64,000 nucleotides of DNA, from assembly GCF_011947285.1 (NCBI RefSeq), contig NZ_JAAOZT010000012.1:62001-126000 (forward strand). The letters run 5' to 3'. The notes beneath the pieces are model-generated. The model was not told the origin of the DNA. It ran no database searches and saw nothing but the letters and a program-made list of their open reading frames with translations. A program made the position numbers and the translations under genes. Shown piece by piece: positions 16,962-25,878 of the stretch (positions within the stretch are counted from its first letter, which is position 1; each line of letters begins with the position of its first letter). This stretch comes from Glaciimonas immobilis. Its GTDB lineage: Bacteria > Pseudomonadota > Gammaproteobacteria > Burkholderiales > Burkholderiaceae_D.

Positions 16962-17029
16962 AGATAATGCAGTATTGATCTGCGTATTCAGGAGGCGCGT
17001 CCACGTCGTTGAAAAAGCGGCGTGCCTAA

Positions 17030-18751
17030 TCATTGGGTGGAGCGTGTGAAATCAAACAGATTCATCAAATCCCCGAGCGCGGGCCGGTTCAACGGCACGT
17101 AGGGATTACGTTGGTCGGTGACGGGATTGGGCAGATTGTCACGACTGCGCTTCGAAAGTGGCGGAAGACCCCAGTTGCGCTCAATAAATTTCAGGATCGA
17201 CGCATGATCGTAGTAGGTGTGATCGACCTGACCGGGCTTGGAAAAAGGCGAGATAGCGATCAATGGGATACGCGTGCCGTCGCCGAAGAAGTCGATGAAT
17301 TGCACATAGCCAGAATCGTATCCCCCGCCTCCCTCATCAAAGGTCACCAGGATTGCTGTGCTTTTCCATAACTCCGGATTCGCGCTGACGCGTGCCACCA
17401 CATCGGCGACTAATTCATCGAAACTTGGCGCCATCGCGTAGCCCGGATGACCCGAAATACTGTCGTATGGCGCAATCACGGAAATCGCTGGAAATGCCTT
17501 TGCATTCTTAACATCAACATAAAACTGGTTCAAGTCTTGCAGCTTTTCCTTGTCGGGACCAGTCATCGTGGACGCGAAGAAGGTCGGTGTATCGCACATC
17601 GCGCAATATTCTTTGTCCACAGTTTTGCCATCGTTGCGGCCACCGCTATACCATTTCCACGACACCCCGGCCGCGCTGAGCGCGTCGCCTATATGCGGAA
17701 TCGTTTGAGGCGGCAACAAGAACTTGTCAGGACCGAGCGCTAAAGGCTCACCGCTTGGCGTGAAAGCCGGGTCCATGTTGTTTACCATGTAGTAGGTATC
17801 AGGTTCACAATTGCCACCATTAAATGCGGGATACGGTAGCTTGTTCAAAAAGTTGCGAATACCGACTACGCCTGGCTGGCTAAGATCGGCGCATTTCACG
17901 TAACTGCCACCACGATAGCCATCTTCCGTGTACCAGTTATTGGTGGATGGCTGCGCATCGGGATTCTCGATCTGCTTCGCAGGCGGAACACCCGGTTTGC
18001 CATTCTCTGTGTAGAAAGAAACATCGCCGGTGGCAAGCGCAAAATAATTCACCGTAGTGCCGCCCATCACCGGCTGGTGATAGTTGTCAGCGATTGCATA
18101 GTTGTCGGCAAGGTGTTTAAAATACCGCGCGTCACCGGTTGACATGTTATAAAAACCCATTGCAACGCCGCCCTGAAAGGTGCGTCCGGGTGCCAATGGC
18201 GGCGTGCGCGGATTGCTCGGTCCGGCACCGGTCGTTTCAGCGACCCAAACCCACAGGTCATTATTACCGCCATCAATCTGCTGCCACATCTGAAAGAAGC
18301 GGTGAATCGGGTCGCCGGTGTGCGCACCGTAACTAACGTGTTGCGTAATTTGGAACGGGCCGTTCGGTAGCGCAGCCGGAAAGCGCGCATCGGGAATATC
18401 ATGGCGCTGGCCGAAGGCACCTGCTGCGTATGGTTGCGGCAATGTCGGATAAATACCGTTGATCGCCGGTGTCGGCGTATATGCCCCGCGGCTCACTCCT
18501 AATCTTTGTGCGGCGTCCTGATAATGCGGGCCGGGTGAACCATCCTCTTTCACGATACCTTTAGAAAGCAAGTTCGAAATCGTCTGTCCGCGTGTTGGCT
18601 GGTAGACCCCATACAAGTTGTCAAAGGTGCGGTTCTCACCGACGATCACGATGACATGTTCAATCGGGGTCACCGCCCTGACATCGGCTTTCGCGATGTG
18701 AGATTGCAACAGCATTAGGGCCGATATCGCGCTTGCGAGAGGCTGCTTCAT
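17030..18751 (-). CDS. Secreted acid phosphatase / phosphoesterase family protein (AcpA type)
   Basis: A 573-residue protein with a signal peptide (cleavage after HIAKA). The motif GENRTFDNLYGVY near residues 38-50 marks the metal-binding nucleophile region of the phosphoesterase family that includes AcpA acid phosphatases and non-hemolytic phospholipases C. DEGGGGYD and the C-terminal DHASILKFIERNWG complete the usual metal ligands. The family hydrolyses phosphate monoesters or phospholipid head groups in the periplasm or outside the cell. It is the last gene of a tonB-exbB-exbD-exbD run, separated from exbD by a hairpin with a T-rich tail, so expression may be partly attenuated. Confidence 0.88.
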   Translation of the reverse strand: MKQPLASAISALMLLQSHIAKADVRAVTPIEHVIVIVGENRTFDNLYGVYQPTRGQTISNLLSKGIVKEDGSPGPHYQDAAQRLGVSRGAYTPTPAINGIYPTLPQPYAAGAFGQRHDIPDARFPAALPNGPFQITQHVSYGAHTGDPIHRFFQMWQQIDGGNNDLWVWVAETTGAGPSNPRTPPLAPGRTFQGGVAMGFYNMSTGDARYFKHLADNYAIADNYHQPVMGGTTVNYFALATGDVSFYTENGKPGVPPAKQIENPDAQPSTNNWYTEDGYRGGSYVKCADLSQPGVVGIRNFLNKLPYPAFNGGNCEPDTYYMVNNMDPAFTPSGEPLALGPDKFLLPPQTIPHIGDALSAAGVSWKWYSGGRNDGKTVDKEYCAMCDTPTFFASTMTGPDKEKLQDLNQFYVDVKNAKAFPAISVIAPYDSISGHPGYAMAPSFDELVADVVARVSANPELWKSTAILVTFDEGGGGYDSGYVQFIDFFGDGTRIPLIAISPFSKPGQVDHTYYDHASILKFIERNWGLPPLSKRSRDNLPNPVTDQRNPYVPLNRPALGDLMNLFDFTRSTQ

Positions 18752-18770
18752 AACATTACTCTTTCAATCG

Positions 18771-18798
18771 AAAATAAAAACAGACAGGCATTAGCCTG
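18771..18798 (-). terminator. Attenuator-like hairpin between exbD and the phosphatase gene
   Basis: On the minus strand a GC stem (CAGGC, loop TAAT, GCCTG at 18785-18798) is followed by TCTGTTTTTATTTT (18771-18784). The stem is only five strong pairs, so partial termination is more likely than full termination. Confidence 0.5.
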
Positions 18799-18828
18799 CC
18801 CATTTGTTATGGTGGAAAACAACGTTTA

Positions 18829-19266
18829 CTATTTATCGAGGAACTGCTCGTTACCAACAATACCGATCTTAGTCACGCCCAGGCGTTGTGCCGATGCCAT
18901 CACGGCAGCAACCGATTTGTACTCCACTAGTTTGTTAGGCCGTACATGTACTTCGTCGACATTTCCCGTCGCGACTACCGCTTGCAGTTTGCTTTCCAAT
19001 TCAGCCCGGCCTGCTATCGGCGCTCCATTCCAGGTTACCGTCCCGGTTGGACCGATATCAACGTTGTTGACAATCGGTGGTGCGGATTGGACCGGCGGAT
19101 TACCGGTAGGCATGTTGAGCTTGATCGCATGATTCTGGATGGGAATCGTGATGATCAGCATAATGATGAGGACCAGCATGACGTCAATCAATGGCGTCAT
19201 GTTCATTTCCATCATCGGTTCCGGATCGTTACTATTACCACCAGATGACCCTATATTCATACCCAT
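18829..19266 (-). CDS. exbD: ExbD/TolR family biopolymer transport protein (second copy)
   Basis: A 145-residue ExbD: a short cytoplasmic N-terminus with MEMNMTPLIDVMLVLIIMLIITIP (a single membrane helix bearing the conserved proton-path Asp in PLIDV) and a periplasmic domain with a C-terminal KIGIVGNEQF. It works with ExbB to use the proton gradient to energise TonB. It is one of two adjacent exbD genes (the other at 19303-19725), which differ in sequence and are not recent duplicates. It lies in the tonB-exbB-exbD-exbD-phosphatase run. Confidence 0.93.
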   Translation of the reverse strand: MGMNIGSSGGNSNDPEPMMEMNMTPLIDVMLVLIIMLIITIPIQNHAIKLNMPTGNPPVQSAPPIVNNVDIGPTGTVTWNGAPIAGRAELESKLQAVVATGNVDEVHVRPNKLVEYKSVAAVMASAQRLGVTKIGIVGNEQFLDK

Positions 19267-19302
19267 AAATTCGTACCTATAGTATCCATATATTGCTCCC
19301 TG

Positions 19303-19725
19303 TTATTGGCGCGGCGGCGGCTCGGTAATAAATCCGATCTTGGCGATACCAGCACGCTGGGCCGTCAAGATTACTTTCCCAATATATTCATATTTTGTTC
19401 GCTGATCGCCGCGAATATGCAACTCTGGTTGCGGCACTGCCACGGCGACTTGCTTCAACCTTGCCAACAGTTGCGTGGTGTTCGGCACCAGTTGTTCGTT
19501 CCAGAAAATGTCGCCCTGTTTATTCACGGCCAGATTGATATTTTCCGGCTTGGTGACATAAGGTTGATCGGTTTCGCTCGGAAGCTTGACCGGAATCGTG
19601 TGCGTAACGACCGGAATTGTTATCAGGAAAATGATCAGTAACACCAACATAACGTCTACCAGCGGCGTCGTGTTAATCGTGCCGATCACTTCGTCTTCAT
19701 CGGAAGAGCCGAGTGACATGCCCAT
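19303..19725 (-). CDS. exbD: ExbD/TolR family biopolymer transport protein (first copy)
   Basis: A 140-residue ExbD with the membrane helix NTTPLVDVMLVLLIIFLITIPV containing the essential Asp, then a periplasmic domain with LHIRGDQRTKYEYIGKVI. It starts two bases after the exbB stop. Two ExbD proteins per ExbB are common in beta- and gamma-proteobacterial TonB systems dedicated to one receptor, and may form a mixed ExbD pair inside the ExbB pentamer. Confidence 0.93.
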   Translation of the reverse strand: MGMSLGSSDEDEVIGTINTTPLVDVMLVLLIIFLITIPVVTHTIPVKLPSETDQPYVTKPENINLAVNKQGDIFWNEQLVPNTTQLLARLKQVAVAVPQPELHIRGDQRTKYEYIGKVILTAQRAGIAKIGFITEPPPRQ

Positions 19726-19727
19726 GA

Positions 19728-20633
19728 TTAACTCACCTTTTTCTTGATGCTGGCAATCTGACCCGCCGAACTCGTCGACATCACACCGCTCAGCAAGACC
19801 GCATGCAAGTCAGCGCTGAAAGAGCGAATCTCTTCCATTGCGCTCTTGTTGCGACGCACCAGCCAGTTATAACCCAACACTGCTGGCACCGCGACTGCAA
19901 GACCAATAGCGGTCATGATCAACGCCTCGCCGACCGGACCGGCGACTTTATCAATCGATGCCTGACCAGCGACACCGATGGCGGTCAACGCATGGTAAAT
20001 CCCCCACACGGTCCCGAACAGGCCAACGAAAGGAGCGGTAGAACCAACAGTCGCCAGGAAGGCCAGGCCATCCTGCAAGCGGCTTTGCACCTTCTCGACA
20101 GAACGCTGAATCGACATCGTGATCCAGGTATTGAGATCAATTTGTTCCAACAACGCACCGTCGTGATGCTCGGTCGAAGTACTTCCTGTCTGGGCAATAA
20201 AGTGATAGGCGCTGGCGGGCTTGAGACCCGCAATCGCTACGCCAACGGTCGGCGCTTTCCAAAAATTATTCTTCGCATCTTTAGCCTGACCCATCAACTT
20301 TACCTGCTCGATGAGCTTGGTGATGATGATGTACCAGCTTCCCATCGACATCAGCACTAAAATGATCAGCGTGCCGCGAGCGACAAAATCGCCCCCTTTC
20401 CATAGCGCATCCAGCCCATACGGATTGTCAACCGTTTCGGTGACTGCCGCTGCTGGCGGTGGGACCGGGGTCGCGTTGACGTCTGTTGCCGATGCACTGC
20501 CAGGTGCACTGGCAGATACTGCAGACGCGGCAGACACCGGTGTCTCGGCAATTGCGCTCGGGGCTGCTACGCTCGCGACGGTGATCAGCAAGGCTGCAAT
20601 AAAAGCGGATAAACGGTTACTAGCGATGCACAT
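19728..20633 (-). CDS. exbB: MotA/TolQ/ExbB proton channel family protein
   Basis: A 301-residue ExbB of the long type: a signal-like segment and an Ala/Pro/Ser-rich periplasmic stretch (residues about 1-75), then three membrane helices (around 85-110, 190-215 and 235-260). The conserved LATVGSTAPFVGLFGTVWGIYHAL and ALIMTAIGLAVAVPAVLGYNWL segments are present. It forms the proton channel with ExbD that drives TonB. It follows tonB by 68 bases and precedes exbD by two. Confidence 0.93.
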   Translation of the reverse strand: MCIASNRLSAFIAALLITVASVAAPSAIAETPVSAASAVSASAPGSASATDVNATPVPPPAAAVTETVDNPYGLDALWKGGDFVARGTLIILVLMSMGSWYIIITKLIEQVKLMGQAKDAKNNFWKAPTVGVAIAGLKPASAYHFIAQTGSTSTEHHDGALLEQIDLNTWITMSIQRSVEKVQSRLQDGLAFLATVGSTAPFVGLFGTVWGIYHALTAIGVAGQASIDKVAGPVGEALIMTAIGLAVAVPAVLGYNWLVRRNKSAMEEIRSFSADLHAVLLSGVMSTSSAGQIASIKKKVS

Positions 20634-20701
20634 ACATACTCCAAATTTTATACAGTAGATTGCCGTTATATTTAACGGATGAGTGGTTGCTAACGATCTG
20701 C

Positions 20702-21367
20702 TTAATCCAGTTTCCAGGCGTACTGGATTCTGGTCCAGGACTGCTCAGGTTTGCCATCGGTCGTTGCCGGCTTAAATTTGCAAAGACTCAAGCCAGCCCG
20801 CGCCGCCTTATCAAGGTCTCTGGAACCGCTGGATTTTTCTACTTTGGAATCGACTACAGTGCCATCGATACCAATCAAAAACGCCAGAGTGACAGTGCCT
20901 TCTTCTTCATTGCGTAATGAGGTACTGGGATACTCTGGCTTTTCACAACCCTTCGCGCTTACCACGGCGGCGGTATGTAAGGGGGCTGCTGGTGCAATTG
21001 CATGGGTTGCAGGGGTTGGAGCAATTGAGGCGGTGGTCGTAGGTAATTCATTGCTTACCGGCTTGACATTGGTAACTGCTGCTATCACGCTCTCCTGCGG
21101 TACCTGCTGAACTTTAACCTCTGGTGGAGGTATGAACGGCGGCGGTGGCGCAATTAACTTTGGCGGTGGTGGCACTAGTTTGTCCGGCGGCGGTGGCGGT
21201 TTGAATTCTTCGATAATCCTGGTTTCGACCGGTTGCTGTATGACTGCGACAATTTTTCGAGCCAGTCCCGTGACAAGCGCATAAATGAGTAGTGCGTGCA
21301 GAAGGACGACAAACGCGATCCCAGTAAAATTTCTGGCCGGCTCTGTATCGCCTTGTTGGAAATCCAT
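20702..21367 (-). CDS. tonB: Energy transducer TonB
   Basis: A 221-residue TonB with an N-terminal membrane anchor (FTGIAFVVLLHALLIYALVT), a long proline-rich periplasmic spacer with repeated PPPP and Pro-Lys/Glu units (residues about 50-85), and a C-terminal domain bearing CEKPEYPSTSLRNEEEGTVT and a terminal QYAWKLD. It couples the inner-membrane ExbB/ExbD motor to outer-membrane receptors. It lies between the receptor gene and exbB on the same strand, so it probably serves that receptor. Confidence 0.95.
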   Translation of the reverse strand: MDFQQGDTEPARNFTGIAFVVLLHALLIYALVTGLARKIVAVIQQPVETRIIEEFKPPPPPDKLVPPPPKLIAPPPPFIPPPEVKVQQVPQESVIAAVTNVKPVSNELPTTTASIAPTPATHAIAPAAPLHTAAVVSAKGCEKPEYPSTSLRNEEEGTVTLAFLIGIDGTVVDSKVEKSSGSRDLDKAARAGLSLCKFKPATTDGKPEQSWTRIQYAWKLD

Positions 21368-21416
21368 GGCTACCTCAAACTTATTAATACAAAAAACAAT
21401 ATCGCTTCGTTGCGTT

Positions 21417-21447
21417 CGAGTCCACCGGCTTAAAGCCAGCGGACTCG
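21417..21447 (-). promoter_or_regulatory. Stem-loop between receptor and tonB genes
   Basis: Seven-pair outer stem (CGAGTCC/GGACTCG), a 3x3 internal loop, and an inner GGCT/AGCC stem with a three-base loop. No immediate T-run follows on the minus strand, so it may stabilise or process the polycistronic mRNA rather than terminate it. Confidence 0.5.
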
Positions 21448-21491
21448 GCGCAAGAAACGTTTTTCAGACAAGCTGTACTACGTTGGCAGAA

Positions 21492-23696
21492 TTAAATTTT
21501 GCCGCTGATAGTCAGAAAAATCTGCCGTGGCGCCCCCGTCAACAGGGTGGCGAACGAACCTGTCGGGTCGGATTTGATGAAGCCATTAGTGCCGACCGTA
21601 CTGTAATACTGCTTGTTCAACAGATTTTCGACATTGAGCTGAATGGAAAAGTCTTTCACGCCAACGAACGATTTCTGTTTATAACCTGCCGACAGATTCA
21701 TCGTCCAATATGCTGGAACCTGACCGTCGTTCAAATACGTGTAGTAACGTTTGCCGGTGTACTTGGCATTTACACGACTGAACCAATGTTCATTTTCGTA
21801 TGATAATTCGGTGTTGAACATCGTCTTCGGCGAATCGACCACTTGCTTGCCACCGACCGCAACAACGACACCATTGTCCATGTAGTCCGACTTGTATTTC
21901 GAGTTGTTGTAAGTAGCCGAATTGAACCACGACCATTGGGGCGCTAGCTTCCACACTGCAGCCGCTTCTACCCCCATCGTCTCAACCTTGCCGACGTTGA
22001 CAAAAGTACTCGGACAACCGAGGATCCCCGCGCACGTGGCGACGCTTAGCAAACGGTCGTTAAATTCCGCGTGATAGACGGCAACCGAACCACTTAAATG
22101 CTCGCGCTTGAAGCGATAACCCATATCGAGGGTGGTCGAAGTCTCCGGCTTGATCTTGCCGACACTCAGATTAAAAGCAGCTTGCGTTTGCGAGAACGGC
22201 CCGGTGACGCCGGGCTGATAGGCGCGCATGTTCTGCGCCAGCGATGTGAACAGCTCGTCATCCCTCGTCAACGCATAATTGAGACCAACCTGCGGCAAGA
22301 AGGACTTGGAAGCCGTCAGTGTACCGGCCGCGCGCGTGCCAATCAGAGAGGTAGCATCGATTGTCACTTTTGGCGTCTTGAAACCAAAATTCAAGTGCAA
22401 GGTATTTCCCAGCATCGACACTGTATCTTGCAGATACAACTGCGTCGTCGTCGTTGTAAATTTTTGCTTAAACACGGTTGAGGTTGGGTTAGACAAGAAA
22501 TAGTTGGTGTTGTCCGGACCTGACACCGCATAGAAATTCCGGCTCAGTGTGTGCAGACTACGCTCTGCCCAGAAGCCGCCATTGATGGTGTGACGACCCA
22601 GGTCCCAGGTTAAGTCAGTGATTACGCCGTCACGTTCGATTTTGTACTCGGAGGTACGGATCGAAATCGGCACCGTCGCCGAAGACGGCGTGTATGGTGT
22701 GTACCAATGGCCTTGGCCTTCGTCCCCATGATGGTAAAGGGTGGTCTTGAGCACGGACGATTCGGTCAATTTTACATCCAATGTCGCACCAGCCAAATCA
22801 TCCTTGCGCAATCCGCTACCTAGGTAGTAAGCATCATCCAGACTGTTGACTCCGCCGCTGAAGACCCCGCGTGCAGCGTTGAGTGCGCGTTGCCAGTCCG
22901 GTGCATAATTATCCCAGTTCGCACCCAGGCGTTTGGTCATGTCGAGCGACATATCCTGATAGTCTGTTTCGCGGCGGTCAGAATGGTTGTAAAACAAGCT
23001 CAACTTATTCTCGCCAAACATATGCACTAACTTAGAGTTGAACTGGTCCTGGTCTTGTGAACCAGCGCCTTTCCATTTTTCCGCCCGCTGCCGAGTCACG
23101 CTAACGTATGCCTTGGTGCCGGAAGATAGCAGACCGGTGTCGAGGCGTGCAAAGGTGCGGTAGGTGTTATTACTACCAAAGGTTTGCGCAGCGGTGACGC
23201 CGAGCTGGTCGCCTGGATCAATCGACACGAACTGCACTGTGCCGCCAAGGTTACTGGTCGAGGCCGTACCGACTGCACCTGCGCCTTGCGACAGTGTTAC
23301 GCGACCGATGTTCTCAGAGGAGATCGCGCGGCTAATGTGCAGCCCGTTATTATTGCCGTAGCTCATATCGCCGAGTGGCACGCCATCGAGCGTGAAGCCC
23401 ATCTGGCTCTGGGTGAAACCGCGCACGCTAAACCGCGTTGACCACTCATACGCGCCGAATGGATCGGCCGATTCAAAGTTCACACCAGGCAGCTTTTCCA
23501 GTGTTTTTAGCGGACTTGTTCCCGGTAATGCCTTGGCCAGATCGTCGCGCGTAATGTTCTGCACCTGGCGAGTTTGCCCTTGGCCGAAGACCGTAATCAC
23601 CTCTGGTGGTGGTGTTGCTTCTTGTGCTTGCGCATATACTGCGACCGCTTGCAGTATCAATAAATAGATAGGTTTAAATCGAAATTGATGTGTCAC
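21492..23696 (-). CDS. TonB-dependent outer-membrane receptor
   Basis: A 734-residue receptor. Signal peptide (ending AVYAQAQ), a TonB-box-like EVITVFG, a plug domain (RDDLAKALPGTSPLKTLEKLPGV region, SVRGFTQSQMGFTLDGVPLGD) and a beta-barrel ending in the outer-membrane signature FLTISGKI. No siderophore- or cobalamin-specific feature is recognisable. The start is a GTG at 23696 with only a weak ribosome site. Its position upstream of tonB-exbB-exbD-exbD and a phosphatase, together with a Pho-box promoter about 160 bases upstream, points to uptake of a phosphorus-containing compound or of a metal needed by the phosphatase. Confidence 0.93.
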   Translation of the reverse strand: MTHQFRFKPIYLLILQAVAVYAQAQEATPPPEVITVFGQGQTRQVQNITRDDLAKALPGTSPLKTLEKLPGVNFESADPFGAYEWSTRFSVRGFTQSQMGFTLDGVPLGDMSYGNNNGLHISRAISSENIGRVTLSQGAGAVGTASTSNLGGTVQFVSIDPGDQLGVTAAQTFGSNNTYRTFARLDTGLLSSGTKAYVSVTRQRAEKWKGAGSQDQDQFNSKLVHMFGENKLSLFYNHSDRRETDYQDMSLDMTKRLGANWDNYAPDWQRALNAARGVFSGGVNSLDDAYYLGSGLRKDDLAGATLDVKLTESSVLKTTLYHHGDEGQGHWYTPYTPSSATVPISIRTSEYKIERDGVITDLTWDLGRHTINGGFWAERSLHTLSRNFYAVSGPDNTNYFLSNPTSTVFKQKFTTTTTQLYLQDTVSMLGNTLHLNFGFKTPKVTIDATSLIGTRAAGTLTASKSFLPQVGLNYALTRDDELFTSLAQNMRAYQPGVTGPFSQTQAAFNLSVGKIKPETSTTLDMGYRFKREHLSGSVAVYHAEFNDRLLSVATCAGILGCPSTFVNVGKVETMGVEAAAVWKLAPQWSWFNSATYNNSKYKSDYMDNGVVVAVGGKQVVDSPKTMFNTELSYENEHWFSRVNAKYTGKRYYTYLNDGQVPAYWTMNLSAGYKQKSFVGVKDFSIQLNVENLLNKQYYSTVGTNGFIKSDPTGSFATLLTGAPRQIFLTISGKI

Positions 23697-23839
23697 TTTT
23701 TATATCTCGTGTTGGTTTTTGTGAGGGTGCAGTTGCATGCAATGGCATGCTGATCATTTTCTTTCTATCGATCACACGTGGTCACCCCGCGATGCAGACG
23801 CATGCGTTGTGATTTGTTTAATGAAATCGAGTGGGACGG

Positions 23840-23873
23840 ATTGTAGCGACGGTGTGTTACTGCTGAATGACAG
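23840..23873 (-). promoter_or_regulatory. Pho-box promoter of the receptor/TonB/phosphatase locus
   Basis: On the minus strand CTGTCAT, four bases, CAGTAAC (23856-23873) matches the two direct-repeat half-sites of the E. coli Pho box (CTGTCAT, and CTGTMAY for the second) at 13 of 14 positions. A -10-like TACAAT (23840-23845) follows after ten bases, the spacing of PhoB-activated promoters that lack a -35. It would give a leader of roughly 130 nt before the receptor start. Confidence 0.65.
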
Positions 23874-24626
23874 TATCAACGATAGAATTTCATCGCGGAA
23901 ACGTGTTGTTACGTACCCACAGGAAAGCATCAGCTTTGCCGCAATGACAGGCCCTGTTTGTGTCCATAATTTGAATTTTTGGGAACAACCGATTTGTGCG
24001 CTTTCATTCAGTCATGTTGACTTTTAGCGTCTGGGCGCAGTGGCTACTGGAAGCACGCGTAATTAAGAACCAGAAAGCAACACGAACCCAAACCCAGTCC
24101 CACCATTTATTCGATTTTTAGCGGCGATGAGATTGAAGGCCGGAAGTTCGCTTAGATAATGGGTCACAAATCGGGGTACGATGCTTCGAAAGCGTGGCGT
24201 TATCGTTTAGGTGAAAGTACGGCGCTGTGCTAGCAAATCTGCGAGTTGCCATGGGACTGTGCAGCTAATCCCGTCTTGTGGATGGTAAGGGTTTACTGGT
24301 AAAACATAAGTCCCGTTATGACGCGCAAAGTCGCACACAATATCGTTGACACGCGACGCCTAACGGTCGACGATTTAGCTTAATCTCGCAAGTGGTACGG
24401 AGTACCATTTGCAAATGATAACTATCAATGCCATTGGTATTTCCACGGTCGTTTTGGTGATGTACGAAGTTACACTCAACCCAGATTGTATAAGATCGCG
24501 TGGTGCAATGTGGCTTGCCCGCTAACCTCATCTGTTTTGAGTTCATGCATACCGATATGCTCGGGTACGTATGGGGATACGTCCGACAGTAGGCCATTCT
24601 CATAAACCATTGAGTCTGCCAATGGC

Positions 24627-24651
24627 CCTACGACCACACGGCGGTCGTAGG
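24627..24651 (-). terminator. Hairpin directly after the CoA-transferase gene
   Basis: A perfect nine-pair stem CCTACGACC/GGTCGTAGG with a seven-base loop begins ten bases past the stop codon of the CoA-transferase gene. No T-run follows, so it is a weak or Rho-assisted terminator, or an mRNA 3'-end stabiliser. Confidence 0.5.
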
Positions 24652-24660
24652 CATAACGTG

Positions 24661-25875
24661 TTACGGTGCAGGAGCGCAGACCCCGCCGACCGCCAACATC
24701 AAGTGCGCACTCTCGTCGTCGAATTCGCATTCGCGCAGGATTTCAGCGCTATGCTCGCCCAGTCCGGGCGGCAGCCGCGTGATATCTGGCGGCGACGCAC
24801 TCATACGCAGCGGATTACGTGGAATCAATAAACTACCTTCGGTCGGATGCTCACGCACGCTCCAAAAATCGACGCTTTTCAGATGCGGGTCATCACGTAA
24901 GTCTTCGATACTATTGACTGGCGAGAATGGAATATCTTCTGGTGTCAGCAAACGTAACCATTCTGCATTAGTCTTACGTCCAATCTGGCGTTCGATCTCA
25001 TCCCACACTTCGCGAAAATGCACCTGACGTGAGGCAAATAGCGTGAACCGCGGATCGTCCATGATCTGCGGCTCGCCCGCTAATTCAAAGAACCGCCGCC
25101 AATGCGCATCTGAATACGGTAACAACGATAAATAACCATCTAAGGTGCGATAAGGTCGCCGCGCTGCCGCGACGACTGGCGCATAGCCCATGTTTCCGAC
25201 AGGCGGTTCAAAAATATGCCCCCATTGATGCTCAATCATATTGAACGCGGCCATGGTCTCAAACATCGGGACATCGACCTGCTGGCCTTCGCCTGTGCGC
25301 ATGCGGTGCATGACCGCCAAAACGATGGCATACGCAGCATGTAATCCACTGATTTTGTCGGCAACAATCGTCGGAATATAACGTGGTTGCCCCGCCACCA
25401 CTTGCTGCAACATCGCCAGACCGGATGCAGCCTGAATGATGTCATCGTAAGCGGGACGACCGCCATATTCGCCTTCGTCGCCATAACCGGTAACATGGCA
25501 ATACACCAGACTCGGATGGGTTTTGGCCAGCGTTTCATAATCCAGACCCAGACGTGCTGCGGCGGGAGTACGCATTGAATGTAACAAGACATCGGTCTTG
25601 GCAAGCAGACGGTGCAGGATTTTGCGTCCCTCGGGCCGCTTCAGATCAACCACAATACTGCGTTTGCTACGGTTACTTGTCAGAAAAAATGCGCCCATAC
25701 GCGGCGACCGGCGCGGGCCGATGGAGCGCGTTAAATCGCCCTCGGGAGGCTCAAGCTTAATGACGTCCGCGCCCATATCGCCAAGGTATTGACCCGCCAA
25801 CGGTCCGAACACCATCGATGCAATTTCAAGCACGCGTATACCGTCGAGCGGCCGTTTTTTTGGAGAATTTTCCAT
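24661..25875 (-). CDS. CaiB/BaiF family (class III) CoA-transferase
   Basis: A 404-residue class III CoA-transferase. Landmarks are GIRVLEIASMVFGPLAGQYLGDMGADVIKLE at the N-terminus, the SNRSKRSIVVDLK stretch, and the catalytic aspartate in RPAYDDIIQAASG (about residue 144). These enzymes move CoA between organic acids via an acyl-aspartyl anhydride. It starts three bases after the cyclase-family gene, as the last gene of operon A, and probably activates the acid released by that enzyme (inference). Confidence 0.92.
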   Translation of the reverse strand: MENSPKKRPLDGIRVLEIASMVFGPLAGQYLGDMGADVIKLEPPEGDLTRSIGPRRSPRMGAFFLTSNRSKRSIVVDLKRPEGRKILHRLLAKTDVLLHSMRTPAAARLGLDYETLAKTHPSLVYCHVTGYGDEGEYGGRPAYDDIIQAASGLAMLQQVVAGQPRYIPTIVADKISGLHAAYAIVLAVMHRMRTGEGQQVDVPMFETMAAFNMIEHQWGHIFEPPVGNMGYAPVVAAARRPYRTLDGYLSLLPYSDAHWRRFFELAGEPQIMDDPRFTLFASRQVHFREVWDEIERQIGRKTNAEWLRLLTPEDIPFSPVNSIEDLRDDPHLKSVDFWSVREHPTEGSLLIPRNPLRMSASPPDITRLPPGLGEHSAEILRECEFDDESAHLMLAVGGVCAPAP

Positions 25876-25878
25876 GAT

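Larger units (their letters stand above)
23697..24660. other. Long non-coding region upstream of the receptor gene
   Basis: No convincing gene in 960 bases. The receptor-proximal part carries the Pho-box/-10 promoter (23840-23873). The distal part (about 24030-24600) has only short, non-homologous frames and no repeat I can recognise. A hairpin lies at its right end (24627-24651). Confidence 0.5.

Noticed and set aside
18829-19725. Recent tandem duplication of exbD
   Set aside because: The two proteins differ throughout, and paired exbD genes are a normal feature of this TonB system type.
24030-24600. Possible decayed gene upstream of the receptor region
   Set aside because: Frames are short, overlap each other and show no coherent protein pattern on either strand.
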